A program made the position numbers and the translations under genes. Positions 48,324 through 57,153 of a stretch of DNA of 64,000 bases are shown here, piece by piece. Origin of the DNA: Flavobacterium kayseriense. GTDB lineage: Bacteria > Bacteroidota > Bacteroidia > Flavobacteriales > Flavobacteriaceae. Numbering within the stretch: position 1 is the stretch's first letter; every line of letters begins with the position of its first letter. The stretch covers positions 186,001 through 250,000 of the forward strand of contig NZ_JACRUI010000002.1 of assembly GCF_014305095.1 (NCBI RefSeq), written 5' to 3'. Under the pieces are notes generated by a model that made no database searches, had not been told where the DNA came from, and worked only from the letters and a program-made list of their open reading frames with translations.

Positions 48324-48420
48324 TGTGATTATTTTTGAACAAATATAACGAGAAGCAACACCATAATTTACTTAGTGAACAAAATACTTTTGATCAAATC
48401 AACAACAGCTTACACTACTT

Positions 48421-50175
48421 TTAGTGTTTTTTATCGGTTAAAGTTCTCATAAAAGCAACCAATTGCTTTTTCTCTAAGGGTGATAAATTTAATTTATCTT
48501 CAGGCAAAGTTTGATTATCTAGTTCAAAACCTAAGCCTCTACCTCCACCTTCGTTATAAAAATCGACTACTTCTTCTAGCGTTTTATAAACACCGTTGTG
48601 CATATAAGGTGCAGTTAATGCAATATTCCTGATTGTTGGTGTTTTGAACGAATATTTATGAATACCGGCTGAAGTTAAGTTGTATTTCCCTAAATCTGCG
48701 TCTAATGTGCCTGCTGAGTTAGGAACACCTAGTACTTCACTTTCTGATTTCATGAAATTTGGCGGTACGGTGCCGTTTGTTAAAGGTATAAAATGGCAAG
48801 TTGCGCACTTTCCTTTGCCTGCAAAAAGATTAAAGCCAGCTTTTTCGTTTGCATTAAAAGCAACTTCTTCACGCATGTACATATCAAATTTTGAGTCATA
48901 TTTACTTAACGTGCGGATATAGGAAGCTAAAGCATTTTTTATTTCGAAGGCCGTAATTCCTTTTTTAGGAAAGGCACTTTCAAATTTTTGCTGGTATAAT
49001 TTACTCTTCTTAATTTTAGTGACTGCTACATCTAGTGAACCATGCATTTCAGAAGTATTTGTAATAACTGCTACTGCTTGGTCTTCTAAATAATTCACTC
49101 TGGAATCACTAAAAAAAACTCTTTGGAATGCAATGTTTGTTAATGTAGGCGTATTACGCTCTACAAATGATTTCCCATCAAAAGACACGGCTTTCGTTTC
49201 GCCATCAGTAAAGGCTTTATCTGAATGATGACAAGAGGCACATGAACGGCTATTGTCTCCGGACAAAATAGGATCATTAAAAAGTGTCTTTCCAAGATCT
49301 GATTTAGCCTTTGTTGTAACATAATCTGGAAATCCTGAAAAAGCTTCTTCATCAAAAACCACTTTATCAAATAAAGTTTGAGCAGTTGTCCTTAATCCTC
49401 TCAATTCCTTAAAGACAGGAATTTGTAAGGCTACTTGTTTCTTATATAGTGATCGACTCAAAGGATTAGCGTACTCCTTAATAAAGGTAGCTCGATCAAA
49501 ACGATTAAAATCAGAATTAGCTTGTACATACTTGATAGCTTTAGTGATTATTTCAGCAGTTGCATCAGTAGATTTGCCGTCATAGATTTGATAATATTTT
49601 TGAATTCCTTCAAGAGCACCAACTACCTCTGGAATTGATTTTTGAGCTACTGGTGAGTCGAATCCAGTGATTCCTAATGTAATTACTCTAAATACCTCCA
49701 ATCGTAAGGCATCAAAAACATGTGAATCTGTCAATTCAGTCGAACTCGTAATCTTTTCTAAGCGCTTCAAATTAGAGTTAAGAATTCCAATTTCCTTTAA
49801 CACTTCAGCCTTAGCTTCTTTTTCATAATTTGGAAATACAAACTCCTCGATAACTTGAAATCCCTGTGGCTCTATAGTTAAACCATCATTTTCTTCAAAT
49901 TCAGGAATTGCAGGACCATTGATTGCTTTAGACACTTCGGGAAAATAATACTCTGAAAAAAGTTCTATTTGTTTGTAATTTTTGTGTGCTTTTAGAAACT
50001 GTTTTTGAATTAGTAAGCTTGAAGCGTCCTTTTGCACTAATTGATCTAAGTCTGATATTGATTGACTTAGCGCACTAATGTCTGCTATTAATAATTGCTT
50101 TACTTGGTCTGTTTTTGGTTTGTCTTGGCAAGATACTACTCCAAATACAATTAGAAAATAAAAAAAAGTTTTCAT
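48421..50175 (-). CDS. Di-haem cytochrome c peroxidase-like lipoprotein with N-terminal imelysin-like region
   Basis: A 584-residue envelope protein with lipoprotein signal MKTFFYFLIVFGVVSC. Residues ~20-260 are helical with AHKNYKQIELFSEYYFP and NGPAIPEFEENDG, which look like imelysin/peptidase M75-type helical bundles. Residues ~270-584 form a CcpA/MauG-type peroxidase with two haem c sites, CASCHHSDKAF and CATCHFIPL, and KTPTIRNIALTAPYMHNGVYKTLEEVVDFYN. Such enzymes reduce H2O2 or oxidise protein side chains. The combination suggests iron- or copper-linked redox work at the cell surface, but that is inference. A PhoX-like lipoprotein gene precedes it. Confidence 0.85.
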   Translation of the reverse strand: MKTFFYFLIVFGVVSCQDKPKTDQVKQLLIADISALSQSISDLDQLVQKDASSLLIQKQFLKAHKNYKQIELFSEYYFPEVSKAINGPAIPEFEENDGLTIEPQGFQVIEEFVFPNYEKEAKAEVLKEIGILNSNLKRLEKITSSTELTDSHVFDALRLEVFRVITLGITGFDSPVAQKSIPEVVGALEGIQKYYQIYDGKSTDATAEIITKAIKYVQANSDFNRFDRATFIKEYANPLSRSLYKKQVALQIPVFKELRGLRTTAQTLFDKVVFDEEAFSGFPDYVTTKAKSDLGKTLFNDPILSGDNSRSCASCHHSDKAFTDGETKAVSFDGKSFVERNTPTLTNIAFQRVFFSDSRVNYLEDQAVAVITNTSEMHGSLDVAVTKIKKSKLYQQKFESAFPKKGITAFEIKNALASYIRTLSKYDSKFDMYMREEVAFNANEKAGFNLFAGKGKCATCHFIPLTNGTVPPNFMKSESEVLGVPNSAGTLDADLGKYNLTSAGIHKYSFKTPTIRNIALTAPYMHNGVYKTLEEVVDFYNEGGGRGLGFELDNQTLPEDKLNLSPLEKKQLVAFMRTLTDKKH

Positions 50176-50205
50176 ATGAAATGATCAGTGATTAAAAACA
50201 AAAGC

Positions 50206-50238
50206 CACGGTTTCAAGAGCTGAAGCCGCGGACTTTTG
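50206..50238 (-). terminator. Terminator after the PhoX-like lipoprotein gene
   Basis: On the minus strand the hairpin CCGCGGCTTCA / TGAAACCGTGG (one G-U pair, one mismatch) is followed by CTTTTGTTTTT. Confidence 0.72.
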
Positions 50239-50257
50239 ACTATATTTTTTATGTAAA

Positions 50258-51694
50258 TTATCGTGCTAGCCCTTTTATTAGAACAATTTGACTCGCTTGT
50301 TTTTCGTTTGGTCGTCCTGTACCTCCATCAACTCCTTTGTATTTATCTCCAGTCCAAGTATGCGGCTGAACACTCAATAAAAAAGTGTCTTCGACTCCTA
50401 ATTGTTCAGAAACATCAATTAAAGCTCCGTATTCCCAATCGCCTTTGCCAGAAGTTCCGCCAACATTATATTTTGCTGCATCTGTTGCGGTTCGGCGGTG
50501 ATCTAGTTCAACCACAACCTTCATCGTTTTTTTAGCAATATCATATTGATAAATATACGCATCGTGAGTCTCATCTCCGTATCCATTTGCATCCTCTTGA
50601 ACGTAAACGTAGTTCTTAGTAACACAAATATTATCTGGATTCTGAAATGTTTTAGCTATTCCGTTGCGGTCATCTCCATCAAGTACCACTTTCAGAGTAC
50701 CTGCTAAAGGATTGCCGGCATCTAAATTTAACTGGTACACTCTTCCGTACTTTGTTCTTGAAGCATCAGCATTACTTCCCGTTGTGTTTTGACCCGTAAC
50801 ATTAAAGTAAATTTCTCTATCGGCGTTACTACCTCCTTTACGATAATCTAAATCTTCTACACGACCAAACTTAATTGCCTTCAAAGTATTAACTGAGGCA
50901 TTAATTTGATTACCAGTCATTGTAGTGTGATTTTCAATTTTTACAAATGAAACAGGATACGATTCACCTACAACCATATCTTTCTCTCTTTGATTGTCGT
51001 TTGTTCTTTTCATCATATACAAAGAACCATTTGCTAAATCACCAACTGTGTTACTTACATACATAAAAACTTGACCTCCGTACGTACCCGAATCGTCATC
51101 ACCAATTACAACAACTGTTTTTCCTGCAAAAGCAGACGCTTTTAATGGCACAGCATTCTCAGCACTCAAGCGACCAAGCCCAGGAAGTTCCTTTGATACA
51201 CCAGCCGACCCAACATCTGCATAAGGATTTAATCCATGTGTGCGAGACTCTTCTCCAGATTCTCCTGCCGTTAAATACAAAGGGCCAAAACCATGTTCAG
51301 CAGGTGTAGCCATTGTAGCTCCACACAATCTCCAAGTTCCTCCATTAGAGTTTAGCAAATATTCTCCTTTTACGGGTTTAAAAGATTTATCTAGCGTGAT
51401 TCTAGAAACAGAGAAGTTGTCTTCGTGGTTTACTAAAAAAGTATAGGTACCGTCGCCATTTTTTAATAATCCTGTACCATCTGCAGAACCTCCAAAAACA
51501 AAATTTGGACTCTGAGGTAAAACATCATCAGACGTTATAAGTGAATACAACTCTAACTTTTCAAATCCTGATTTCCTGGTTAATAATACTGGTGTAATAG
51601 ATTGATCTACTAAAACAACCTCTGACTCAGCCTTATCATTCTCACAAGCAATAAAAGACGCTCCTAACAGCAGTCCTAAAATAATTTTTTTCAT
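50258..51694 (-). CDS. PhoX-like (DUF839) lipoprotein, predicted beta-propeller
   Basis: A 478-residue protein with a lipoprotein signal (MKKIILGLLLGASFIAC). TYTFLVNHEDNFSVSR, GDDDSGTYGGQVFMYVSN, EDLDYRKG and FQNPDNICVTKNYVYVQED resemble the metal-binding and blade motifs of PhoX-type alkaline phosphatases. Those hydrolyse phosphate esters using Ca2+ and iron. Key residues cannot all be verified by eye, so this may be a non-phosphatase propeller of the same family. A start seven codons upstream is possible, but the signal peptide favours MKKIIL. It ends at its own terminator before the peroxidase gene on the same strand. Confidence 0.65.
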   Translation of the reverse strand: MKKIILGLLLGASFIACENDKAESEVVLVDQSITPVLLTRKSGFEKLELYSLITSDDVLPQSPNFVFGGSADGTGLLKNGDGTYTFLVNHEDNFSVSRITLDKSFKPVKGEYLLNSNGGTWRLCGATMATPAEHGFGPLYLTAGESGEESRTHGLNPYADVGSAGVSKELPGLGRLSAENAVPLKASAFAGKTVVVIGDDDSGTYGGQVFMYVSNTVGDLANGSLYMMKRTNDNQREKDMVVGESYPVSFVKIENHTTMTGNQINASVNTLKAIKFGRVEDLDYRKGGSNADREIYFNVTGQNTTGSNADASRTKYGRVYQLNLDAGNPLAGTLKVVLDGDDRNGIAKTFQNPDNICVTKNYVYVQEDANGYGDETHDAYIYQYDIAKKTMKVVVELDHRRTATDAAKYNVGGTSGKGDWEYGALIDVSEQLGVEDTFLLSVQPHTWTGDKYKGVDGGTGRPNEKQASQIVLIKGLAR

Positions 51695-52046
51695 TTGTTT
51701 GTTTATTAAATTCAAAGCAAAGAAAGGATTGCTATTTTAAAACTAAATGAACTAAAGATTACTAAAACTTAAAATAATAGTAGGATATTAAGTATAAAAC
51801 CAACAATTATTTTACATAAGAGTGCTATTAGAACCAAATGATGATTTTAAGATAACTTTAGTCTAAAATAAAATTATATTTTTAAAAATACAGCTCTAAG
51901 TAATTGATTACTAATTGTAAAAATAAAAAACGATAAGATCCTTAGCCCTTACTATCAAAGGATTTGTGAGGCTCTCTAGTTATACACAACAATTATTACA
52001 TAACAAAAAATGAAAATCCTATAACATTTACAGTCTACATCGGTTC
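51695..52046. other. Long AT-rich divergent intergenic region
   Basis: About 350 bases between the divergent PhoX-like gene and the small outer-membrane protein gene. It is very AT-rich with no reading frame of note, no tRNA and no strong hairpin. A weak inverted pair (GATCCTT/AAGGATT near 51938-51965) is visible. It probably carries the promoters of both neighbours. Confidence 0.4.
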
Positions 52047-52054
52047 TACATTTG
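52047..52054 (+). promoter_or_regulatory. Promoter -7 box of the small OMP gene
   Basis: TACATTTG matches TAnnTTTG and gives a leader of about 65 bases. No clear TTG element lies upstream. Confidence 0.45.
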
Positions 52055-52123
52055 TCCCAGTCATCAGCAAGGAAAAAACCCGAGAATGAAGACATCATAA
52101 ATTATAAATAAAACGTAAATAGT

Positions 52124-52696
52124 ATGAAAACTACAACAAAAATCAAAACAGTACTTTTAGTAGCCATAGCTGCTCTATTTTCTAACACAACAACGGCGCA
52201 AGAAACAACAGCACCTTCAAATTACGATCAAGGATTTCGTTTAGGAGTTGGACTAAACGCTGGGTACGCAACCCAAGATCCTTATAAATTGGCATTAGGT
52301 GGTGATGTTCGCTTACAATATGATTTATCAAAAAGATATTCATTAACAATGACTACTGGATACACTAACTTATTTGTAAGCAATTCTGACGCTATTCCTG
52401 GACAAGTTGCCGGAAAAGACCTTGGATTCATTCCTGCTAAAGCGGGATTCAAAGCTTTTATTTGGGATGATCAGTTTTATGTAATGGGTGAGGCTGGAGC
52501 TGCATTTGCAGTTTCTCATGGAAGTAATGGTACTTCATTGTTATTAGCTCCAACTATTGGATATGCTACTAAATATGTAGACATCTCAGTTCATTATGAG
52601 CACTATTCTGACTTTGCTAAAATAAACAACAACGGAAGTACTGGTACAGGAGTAGGACAAGTTGGAGTTCGTTTAGCTTACGGTTTCAAATTATAA
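52124..52696 (+). CDS. Small outer-membrane beta-barrel protein
   Basis: A 190-residue protein with a signal peptide (TVLLVAIAALFSNTTTAQ) and eight or so amphipathic strands, for example FRLGVGLNAGYAT, RYSLTMTTGYTNLF, AGFKAFIWDDQFYVMGEAGAAF, and the end VGVRLAYGFKL. It resembles OmpW/OprF-barrel-type small porin-like proteins of Bacteroidota. Its role (structural, pore or adhesin) is unknown. It is monocistronic and is followed by a 15-base tandem repeat and a terminator shared with the convergent PPK2 gene. Confidence 0.8.
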   Translation: MKTTTKIKTVLLVAIAALFSNTTTAQETTAPSNYDQGFRLGVGLNAGYATQDPYKLALGGDVRLQYDLSKRYSLTMTTGYTNLFVSNSDAIPGQVAGKDLGFIPAKAGFKAFIWDDQFYVMGEAGAAFAVSHGSNGTSLLLAPTIGYATKYVDISVHYEHYSDFAKINNNGSTGTGVGQVGVRLAYGFKL

Positions 52697-52705
52697 AAAC
52701 TAAGA

Positions 52706-52735
52706 AAATTGAATTAGTTAAAATTGAATTAGTTA
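52706..52735. repeat. 15-base perfect tandem duplication
   Basis: AAATTGAATTAGTTA occurs twice head to tail, between the OMP stop and the terminator. It is probably a replication-slippage duplication. Confidence 0.85.
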
Positions 52736-52736
52736 A

Positions 52737-52768
52737 AAAGGGCTCTGAAATTTCAGAGCCCTTTTTTT
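52737..52768. terminator. Bidirectional terminator between OMP and PPK2 genes
   Basis: The perfect stem GGGCTCTGAAA / TTTCAGAGCCC is flanked by A5 and T7. The right T run abuts the PPK2 stop codon. The core is the same 16-base palindrome as in the purA terminator. Confidence 0.88.
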
Positions 52769-53645
52769 ATTCTTTTGATAGTTGCTCTTTATACATACTA
52801 AAGTTCAACTTTACCTTCTCATCTAATTCAGGTTCTTTTATATCCGTATATTTTTGCATTTCATTCCACATAATTTCGGCAATAATATAACGGCACATGT
52901 CTTTATCATCAGCGGGAACTACATACCAAGGTGCGTTTATGGTCGCAGTTTTATTTATCGCCTCTTCGTAATATTTCATATAATCATCCCAGCGTTCCCG
53001 TTCTTTTAAATCACCCGCCGAAAATTTCCAATAGTGCTCTTCTTCCTCTAAACGTCTCAGCAATCTTTCGCGTTGTTCCTCTTTACTCAAGTGCAAATAA
53101 AACTTCAAAACAATGGTTCCGTTTTGCGTAATATGCTTTTCAAAATTATTAATCTGCTCCATTCGATTTTCCCAAAACTGAGGTGTAATATCAGTAACCT
53201 CTTCGATACCTGGCAAATTCTCGTTCAAGATATACTCTGGATGCACTCGAGTAACGAGCACATTCTCATAATGTGTTCTATTAAAAACGGCAAACTTCCC
53301 TTTCTCAGGTAAAGCCAAATAGTGTCTCCACAAATAATCATGTTCTAACTCTGTCGAATTTGGCGTTTTAAAACTATGCACCAGTACTCCCCTTGGATTA
53401 AATTCCTTAAAAACTTCTCGAATCAAACTATCTTTGCCCGAAGTATCCATGCCTTGCAAGCAAATCAATACACCGTAACGATTGTGCGCATACATCACAT
53501 CTTGCAGTTCACTTAATTTTTTTTGAACCTTGTCTAATTTATTCTCCTTATCATCGTCACTTGCTTCATTAAATAAGTTCGTCGGTCTGTTTGCAAGCGT
53601 AATAGTATCAACAACTTTAAAATTTTCTGGATTTATAGATTTCAT
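52767..53645 (-). CDS. Polyphosphate kinase 2 family protein
   Basis: PPK2 enzymes move phosphate between polyphosphate and nucleotides. The 292-residue protein has Walker A in CLQGMDTSGKDSLIREV, PRGVLVHSFKTPNSTELEHDYLWR, the lid/catalytic block VFNRTHYENVLVTRVHPEYI, and ERERWDDYMKYYEEAI with APWYVVPADDKDMCRYI. The single domain and NRTHYENVLV suggest the class that can phosphorylate AMP and ADP, though class cannot be proved by eye. A structured repeat copy lies in its upstream region in the sense orientation. Confidence 0.93.
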   Translation of the reverse strand: MKSINPENFKVVDTITLANRPTNLFNEASDDDKENKLDKVQKKLSELQDVMYAHNRYGVLICLQGMDTSGKDSLIREVFKEFNPRGVLVHSFKTPNSTELEHDYLWRHYLALPEKGKFAVFNRTHYENVLVTRVHPEYILNENLPGIEEVTDITPQFWENRMEQINNFEKHITQNGTIVLKFYLHLSKEEQRERLLRRLEEEEHYWKFSAGDLKERERWDDYMKYYEEAINKTATINAPWYVVPADDKDMCRYIIAEIMWNEMQKYTDIKEPELDEKVKLNFSMYKEQLSKE

Positions 53646-53683
53646 AGGATACCGGTTTTAATTAAAGTAAATATAGTATTTTT

Positions 53684-53830
53684 GGGTAGCTATTTCCTGC
53701 TTTTCATGGCAATACTTTTCAAGTAATTGTTTTTTTCTTAGGTCATTGCAAGAGCTTCCTTTGGTCGCTTTGCACCTCCCAGAAAAAAATACAATTCCTT
53801 TTCAAACTATTTCTATTGCAATCAGGGCTA
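53684..53830 (-). repeat. Structured repeat element, copy 2 (long-arm version, upstream of PPK2)
   Basis: Read on the minus strand it begins TAGCCCTGATTG and ends AAAAGCAGGAAATAGCTACC, the same ends as copies 1 and 3. The interior is about 115 bases and self-complementary in layers: CAATA with TATTG, AATTG(TA)TTTTTTTCT with AGAAAAAAACAATT, and AGGTGCAA with TTGCAATGACCT. It lies 38 bases upstream of the PPK2 ATG, in the sense orientation. Confidence 0.7.
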
Positions 53831-53846
53831 AAAACAAGATCCTTTC

Positions 53847-54683
53847 ATGACAAAATTCACCTTAGAAATTCTATTTCGTATCATTGGTATAGGTTCCGCT
53901 TCGGGACTTTTTTACCAAAATAATTCCATATTTGTCATAAGCGACAACAGTAGCTTTTTGTACGAGTATAATATTGCTAAAGAAACACTTAAGGAATATC
54001 CCTTATTAAAAAATGCTTCGCAAAACATTGCAAAGCAAGACAAACCTGATTTTGAGTCCCTTACCCATTTCCAAGACACCTTATACATATTTGGCTCTGG
54101 CTCGACTGTCAAACGAAATACGATGATCGCCTTTGATTTAAAAACCAAAAAAAAAGCAAACACTAATGACCTAACAGACCTTTACGCAGTGATGCAAAGT
54201 TTTGAAGCTGTACTACCGCAGGATTTTAATGTAGAGTCTGTTATCTACACCGGTGAAGATTGGTATTTATTCAATCGTGGTAATGGTGGTAGTGGCAAAA
54301 ACATTATTTTCACACTCCATGCACAAAAATTAGATCAGGAGTTTAGCTTAATTGCAAATACCTATAAACTCCCTAAAATAAAAGGTGTTCGCACCTCTTT
54401 CACAGATGCAATCAAAGTTGGAAACAAGATTTACTTTTTGGCCACAGCCGAAAACACAATGAACACCTACGACGACGGAACAATTCTAGGAAGTATAATT
54501 GGCCGAATTGATATAGAAACTATGAAAATAGATTTTGCAAAAAAAATTAGCCCAACGAATAAATTCGAAGGGCTAACTTTATATGCTCAAACCAAAGACC
54601 AAGTTCAATTCCTGCTTTGCGAGGATAAAGATACCTATATTCTTGATAGCACTATTTTTAAATTGACTTTGGATTTAAAATAG
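53847..54683 (+). CDS. Conserved hypothetical protein, DUF6929-like, predicted beta-propeller
   Basis: A 278-residue protein without a signal peptide. Blade-like repeats are visible: SASGLFYQNNSIFVISDNSSFLYEY, PDFESLTHFQDTLYIFGSGS, FNVESVIYTGEDWYLFNRGNGG and GVRTSFTDAIKVGNKIYFLATAE. This series resembles the family I know as DUF6929, of unknown function. It converges with the L,D-transpeptidase gene with two bases between stops. It starts 16 bases after structured repeat copy 2, which points the other way. Confidence 0.7.
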   Translation: MTKFTLEILFRIIGIGSASGLFYQNNSIFVISDNSSFLYEYNIAKETLKEYPLLKNASQNIAKQDKPDFESLTHFQDTLYIFGSGSTVKRNTMIAFDLKTKKKANTNDLTDLYAVMQSFEAVLPQDFNVESVIYTGEDWYLFNRGNGGSGKNIIFTLHAQKLDQEFSLIANTYKLPKIKGVRTSFTDAIKVGNKIYFLATAENTMNTYDDGTILGSIIGRIDIETMKIDFAKKISPTNKFEGLTLYAQTKDQVQFLLCEDKDTYILDSTIFKLTLDLK

Positions 54684-54685
54684 AT

Positions 54686-55549
54686 TTATGCTTTATTTGC
54701 TTCTTTATTTTTTTGCTCCTTCATAATACTACTCAGGTGCGGTTGCACTGTTTGTTTTACATCCTCTTCTGATAAAGTTAAAGCTTTTGGATCAGATGTT
54801 AACTCCAACCAAGGTTTTGATGCCTTAAAATCATATGTACCAAAAACAACTACTGGAGTTCCTTTCACTTTGACCGTTTCTGAATCAGCAAGTACCCATT
54901 GATCAGCCCAGTCATATAAATAACGAGCATCACGTTCTTGTAATCTCAAGCAAGAGTGCGATGCAGGATAACCCGGCAAAGCATATTGGTGAAAACCTAC
55001 TCCTAATTTATTCGCAATATTGTAATTCCATTTCAAATCCCACTCATCATTGAAGGTACTTGTTGTTTCCTCTGCTTTCCAGTTCGTAAAAAATAATCCC
55101 GTAGGAGTTTGATCTTTTTCACGCCCCATATTTGTAGGACCTGTGCGAACCAACTGCCCATTTTCATAAGCTGCAAATGTTTGAGATGGATAGGAAAATA
55201 AAATAATTTTATTCACTTCTTTCAAAGCAGCTACTTCCAGCGGAAACGGTAAGTAAAATTCAATATCACCACTTAAGTCTTTAGGTACGATAATGGAATC
55301 CATTTTTTTTAAATTCTCGGCGTCGGTCCTATTTGTTGCGTAGGCGATTCTTAAACTAGTACTATCGGCTTCATTTTTCGTTAACCATTCTTTAGTACTA
55401 ACTACAGTATAGGAAACTTCTTTTGGTTCATGACGCTCAATAACCTTTGTAGGTGCAGTTGTTTCAACAGTACCTTTTGCTACTTCTTGTTTGCAGGAAA
55501 CAAAGGTTGTAATTGCAAAACCTAAAGCAAGTAAATGTATCTTTTTCAT
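54686..55549 (-). CDS. L,D-transpeptidase (YkuD) lipoprotein
   Basis: These enzymes form 3-3 cross-links in peptidoglycan or attach proteins to it, using a cysteine. The 287-residue protein has a lipoprotein signal (MKKIHLLALGFAITTFVSC) and a YkuD domain around residues 115-245. That domain has RTGPTNMGREKDQTPTGLF and the catalytic block GFHQYALPGYPASHSCLRL, where the His and the SHSC cysteine are in place (SHGC in most relatives). The last ~35 residues are charged. It should act in the periplasm anchored to a membrane. Confidence 0.9.
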   Translation of the reverse strand: MKKIHLLALGFAITTFVSCKQEVAKGTVETTAPTKVIERHEPKEVSYTVVSTKEWLTKNEADSTSLRIAYATNRTDAENLKKMDSIIVPKDLSGDIEFYLPFPLEVAALKEVNKIILFSYPSQTFAAYENGQLVRTGPTNMGREKDQTPTGLFFTNWKAEETTSTFNDEWDLKWNYNIANKLGVGFHQYALPGYPASHSCLRLQERDARYLYDWADQWVLADSETVKVKGTPVVVFGTYDFKASKPWLELTSDPKALTLSEEDVKQTVQPHLSSIMKEQKNKEANKA

Positions 55550-55784
55550 AAAATTATTTTAAATTAGTATGTATTTTAAAGTAAGGCTAGACTACAACTT
55601 TTGGTTCTTTACCAGTTGTTTCAAAGGCCTTAATTAATCTATAATAGATTACTGTAAATTTCTACCTTTTTACCCTTTTTAGTGTTACGTAATTATTAGT
55701 TAATCTTATTACATTTTAATACAACGCCCTCTTTTATACCACCATTTTTAACTTTTTAATATCATTTAAAAAATTTCAAAGGGT

Positions 55785-55792
55785 TAACTTTG
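55785..55792 (+). promoter_or_regulatory. Promoter -7 box of the SDR operon
   Basis: TAACTTTG matches TAnnTTTG, 26 bases before the ATG. The 230 bases further upstream are AT-rich with no gene. Confidence 0.5.
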
Positions 55793-55818
55793 CTATTCAA
55801 TTTATAATAAAAATTAAA

Positions 55819-56535
55819 ATGACGGACTTAAAAAATAAAAATGCCTTAATCACAGGCGCAGGAAAAGGAATAGGAAAAGCGATTGCGCTAGCACTAGCTA
55901 AAGAGGGTGTTAACGTAATTTTAATCGCTAGAACCCAAGAAGAAATTGATAATGTTGCCGCTAAAGCACGTGCCTTACGCGTAAAAGCAATCGCTATTAC
56001 TGCCGATGTAACCGACATCAATTCTGTTAATAAAGCTGCGGAAAAAGCAATAGCTGAATTTGGTAGCATAGACATTTTAATTAATAATGCAGGAATTGCT
56101 GCTTTTGGTAAATTCCTAGATCTTGAGCCTACTGACTGGGAGCGTATCATTCAAGTGAATTTAATGGGTACTTATTATATGACTCGCGCGGTGTTACCAA
56201 ACATGATAGAGAGACAATCAGGAGATATCATAAATATTTCGTCTACAGCGGGTCTTGCAGGAAATGCTTTAACCAGTGCGTACAGTGCATCTAAATTTGC
56301 TGTTCTTGGATTGACTGATTCCTTAATGCAAGAAATGCGCAAACACAACGTACGTGTTACAGCTTTAACCCCAAGTACTGTTGCTACAGATATGGCTAAA
56401 GACCTAAAACTAACCGATGGTGATCCAGAAAAAGTAATGCAAGCAGAAGATATTGCTGAATTAATCGTTGCTCAACTAAAGTTAAACCGTCGTGTATTTA
56501 TTAAAAATAGCAGCATTTGGTCTACTAACCCTTAA
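55819..56535 (+). CDS. Short-chain dehydrogenase, 3-ketoacyl-(ACP) reductase-like
   Basis: A 238-residue NAD(P)H-dependent SDR. It has [19 protein letters not shown] (TGxxxGIG), the Asp in [19 protein letters not shown] (NNAG), [12 protein letters not shown] with the catalytic Ser, and [12 protein letters not shown] with the catalytic Tyr and Lys. It resembles FabG and the FabG-like 3-oxoacyl reductases. Fatty-acid synthesis is possible, but other ketone substrates fit equally. The next gene starts 11 bases after its stop, so they form an operon. Confidence 0.88.
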   Translation: MTDLKNKNALITGAGKGIGKAIALALAKEGVNVILIARTQEEIDNVAAKARALRVKAIAITADVTDINSVNKAAEKAIAEFGSIDILINNAGIAAFGKFLDLEPTDWERIIQVNLMGTYYMTRAVLPNMIERQSGDIINISSTAGLAGNALTSAYSASKFAVLGLTDSLMQEMRKHNVRVTALTPSTVATDMAKDLKLTDGDPEKVMQAEDIAELIVAQLKLNRRVFIKNSSIWSTNP

Positions 56536-56546
56536 ATAATGACAGC

Positions 56547-57050
56547 ATGGAAAAAAATTTGAGACAATTAATCTCGATAGAATTCGAAGATAAAAAAGAA
56601 ATTTTTACTGGTTTCCTGATCGACTACTCTGATGATTGGATTTTGTTGCGCAACAATCCTGTCGATTTTATCGTAGATGGTTACGTTTTGCTCAAAAACA
56701 AAAACATAAAAAGTATACATCGAGACGAAGATCATGAATTTACAGAGAAAGTAATCCGACTTAAAGGAGTTAAAACTAATGCAGAGGATATCATCCCGAT
56801 CAAAGACTTAGCTTCTATTGTAACGTACTTGGATAAAAAATATGGGATTTTTCAAATTTCAAAAAAGTCATCAAAATCAGCTTATCTAGGAAAGTTAATC
56901 GAACTAAATAAAGAGGAATTGACTATTGATTTTTTAGATATTCGAGGAGAATTTGGTGGAGAACTAAGCTTTAATCCCGAAAAAATTAGAGTTATTGAAT
57001 TTGATACTGATTATATCAACTCTTTAAAATTGGTAATTAAAGAAGAATAA
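56547..57050 (+). CDS. Conserved hypothetical protein with possible Sm/SH3-like barrel domains
   Basis: A 167-residue cytoplasmic protein I do not recognise by name. The first ~60 residues (ISIEFEDKKEIFTGFLIDYSDDWILLRNN, then YVLLKNKNIKSIHRD) have the strand-turn pattern of small Sm-like or SH3-like barrels. A second, weaker copy appears at ~108-160 (SAYLGKLIELNKEELTIDFLDIRGEF, then KIRVIEFDTDYINSLKLV). It lies 11 bases after the SDR gene and ends at a terminator. RNA or peptide binding would fit such a fold but is inference. Confidence 0.72.
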   Translation: MEKNLRQLISIEFEDKKEIFTGFLIDYSDDWILLRNNPVDFIVDGYVLLKNKNIKSIHRDEDHEFTEKVIRLKGVKTNAEDIIPIKDLASIVTYLDKKYGIFQISKKSSKSAYLGKLIELNKEELTIDFLDIRGEFGGELSFNPEKIRVIEFDTDYINSLKLVIKEE

Positions 57051-57083
57051 TAAAAGTGATTTGGAACGTAATAATTCCAATAT

Positions 57084-57132
57084 AAAAAAACCATTAAGAA
57101 AATAGTGACTCTATTTTCTTAATGGTTTTTTA
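57084..57132. terminator. Bidirectional terminator before mtaB
   Basis: The perfect long stem CCATTAAGAAAATAG / CTATTTTCTTAATGG is flanked by A7 and T6 and lies between convergent genes. A further small hairpin TTGGAA/TTCCAA precedes it at 57061-57080. Confidence 0.9.
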
Positions 57133-57153
57133 AGTATTTAACTTTACTTAAGT

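Noticed and set aside
55550..55784. Possible small RNA in the gap upstream of the SDR operon
   Set aside because: The gap is only AT-rich sequence with no stable stem or terminator.
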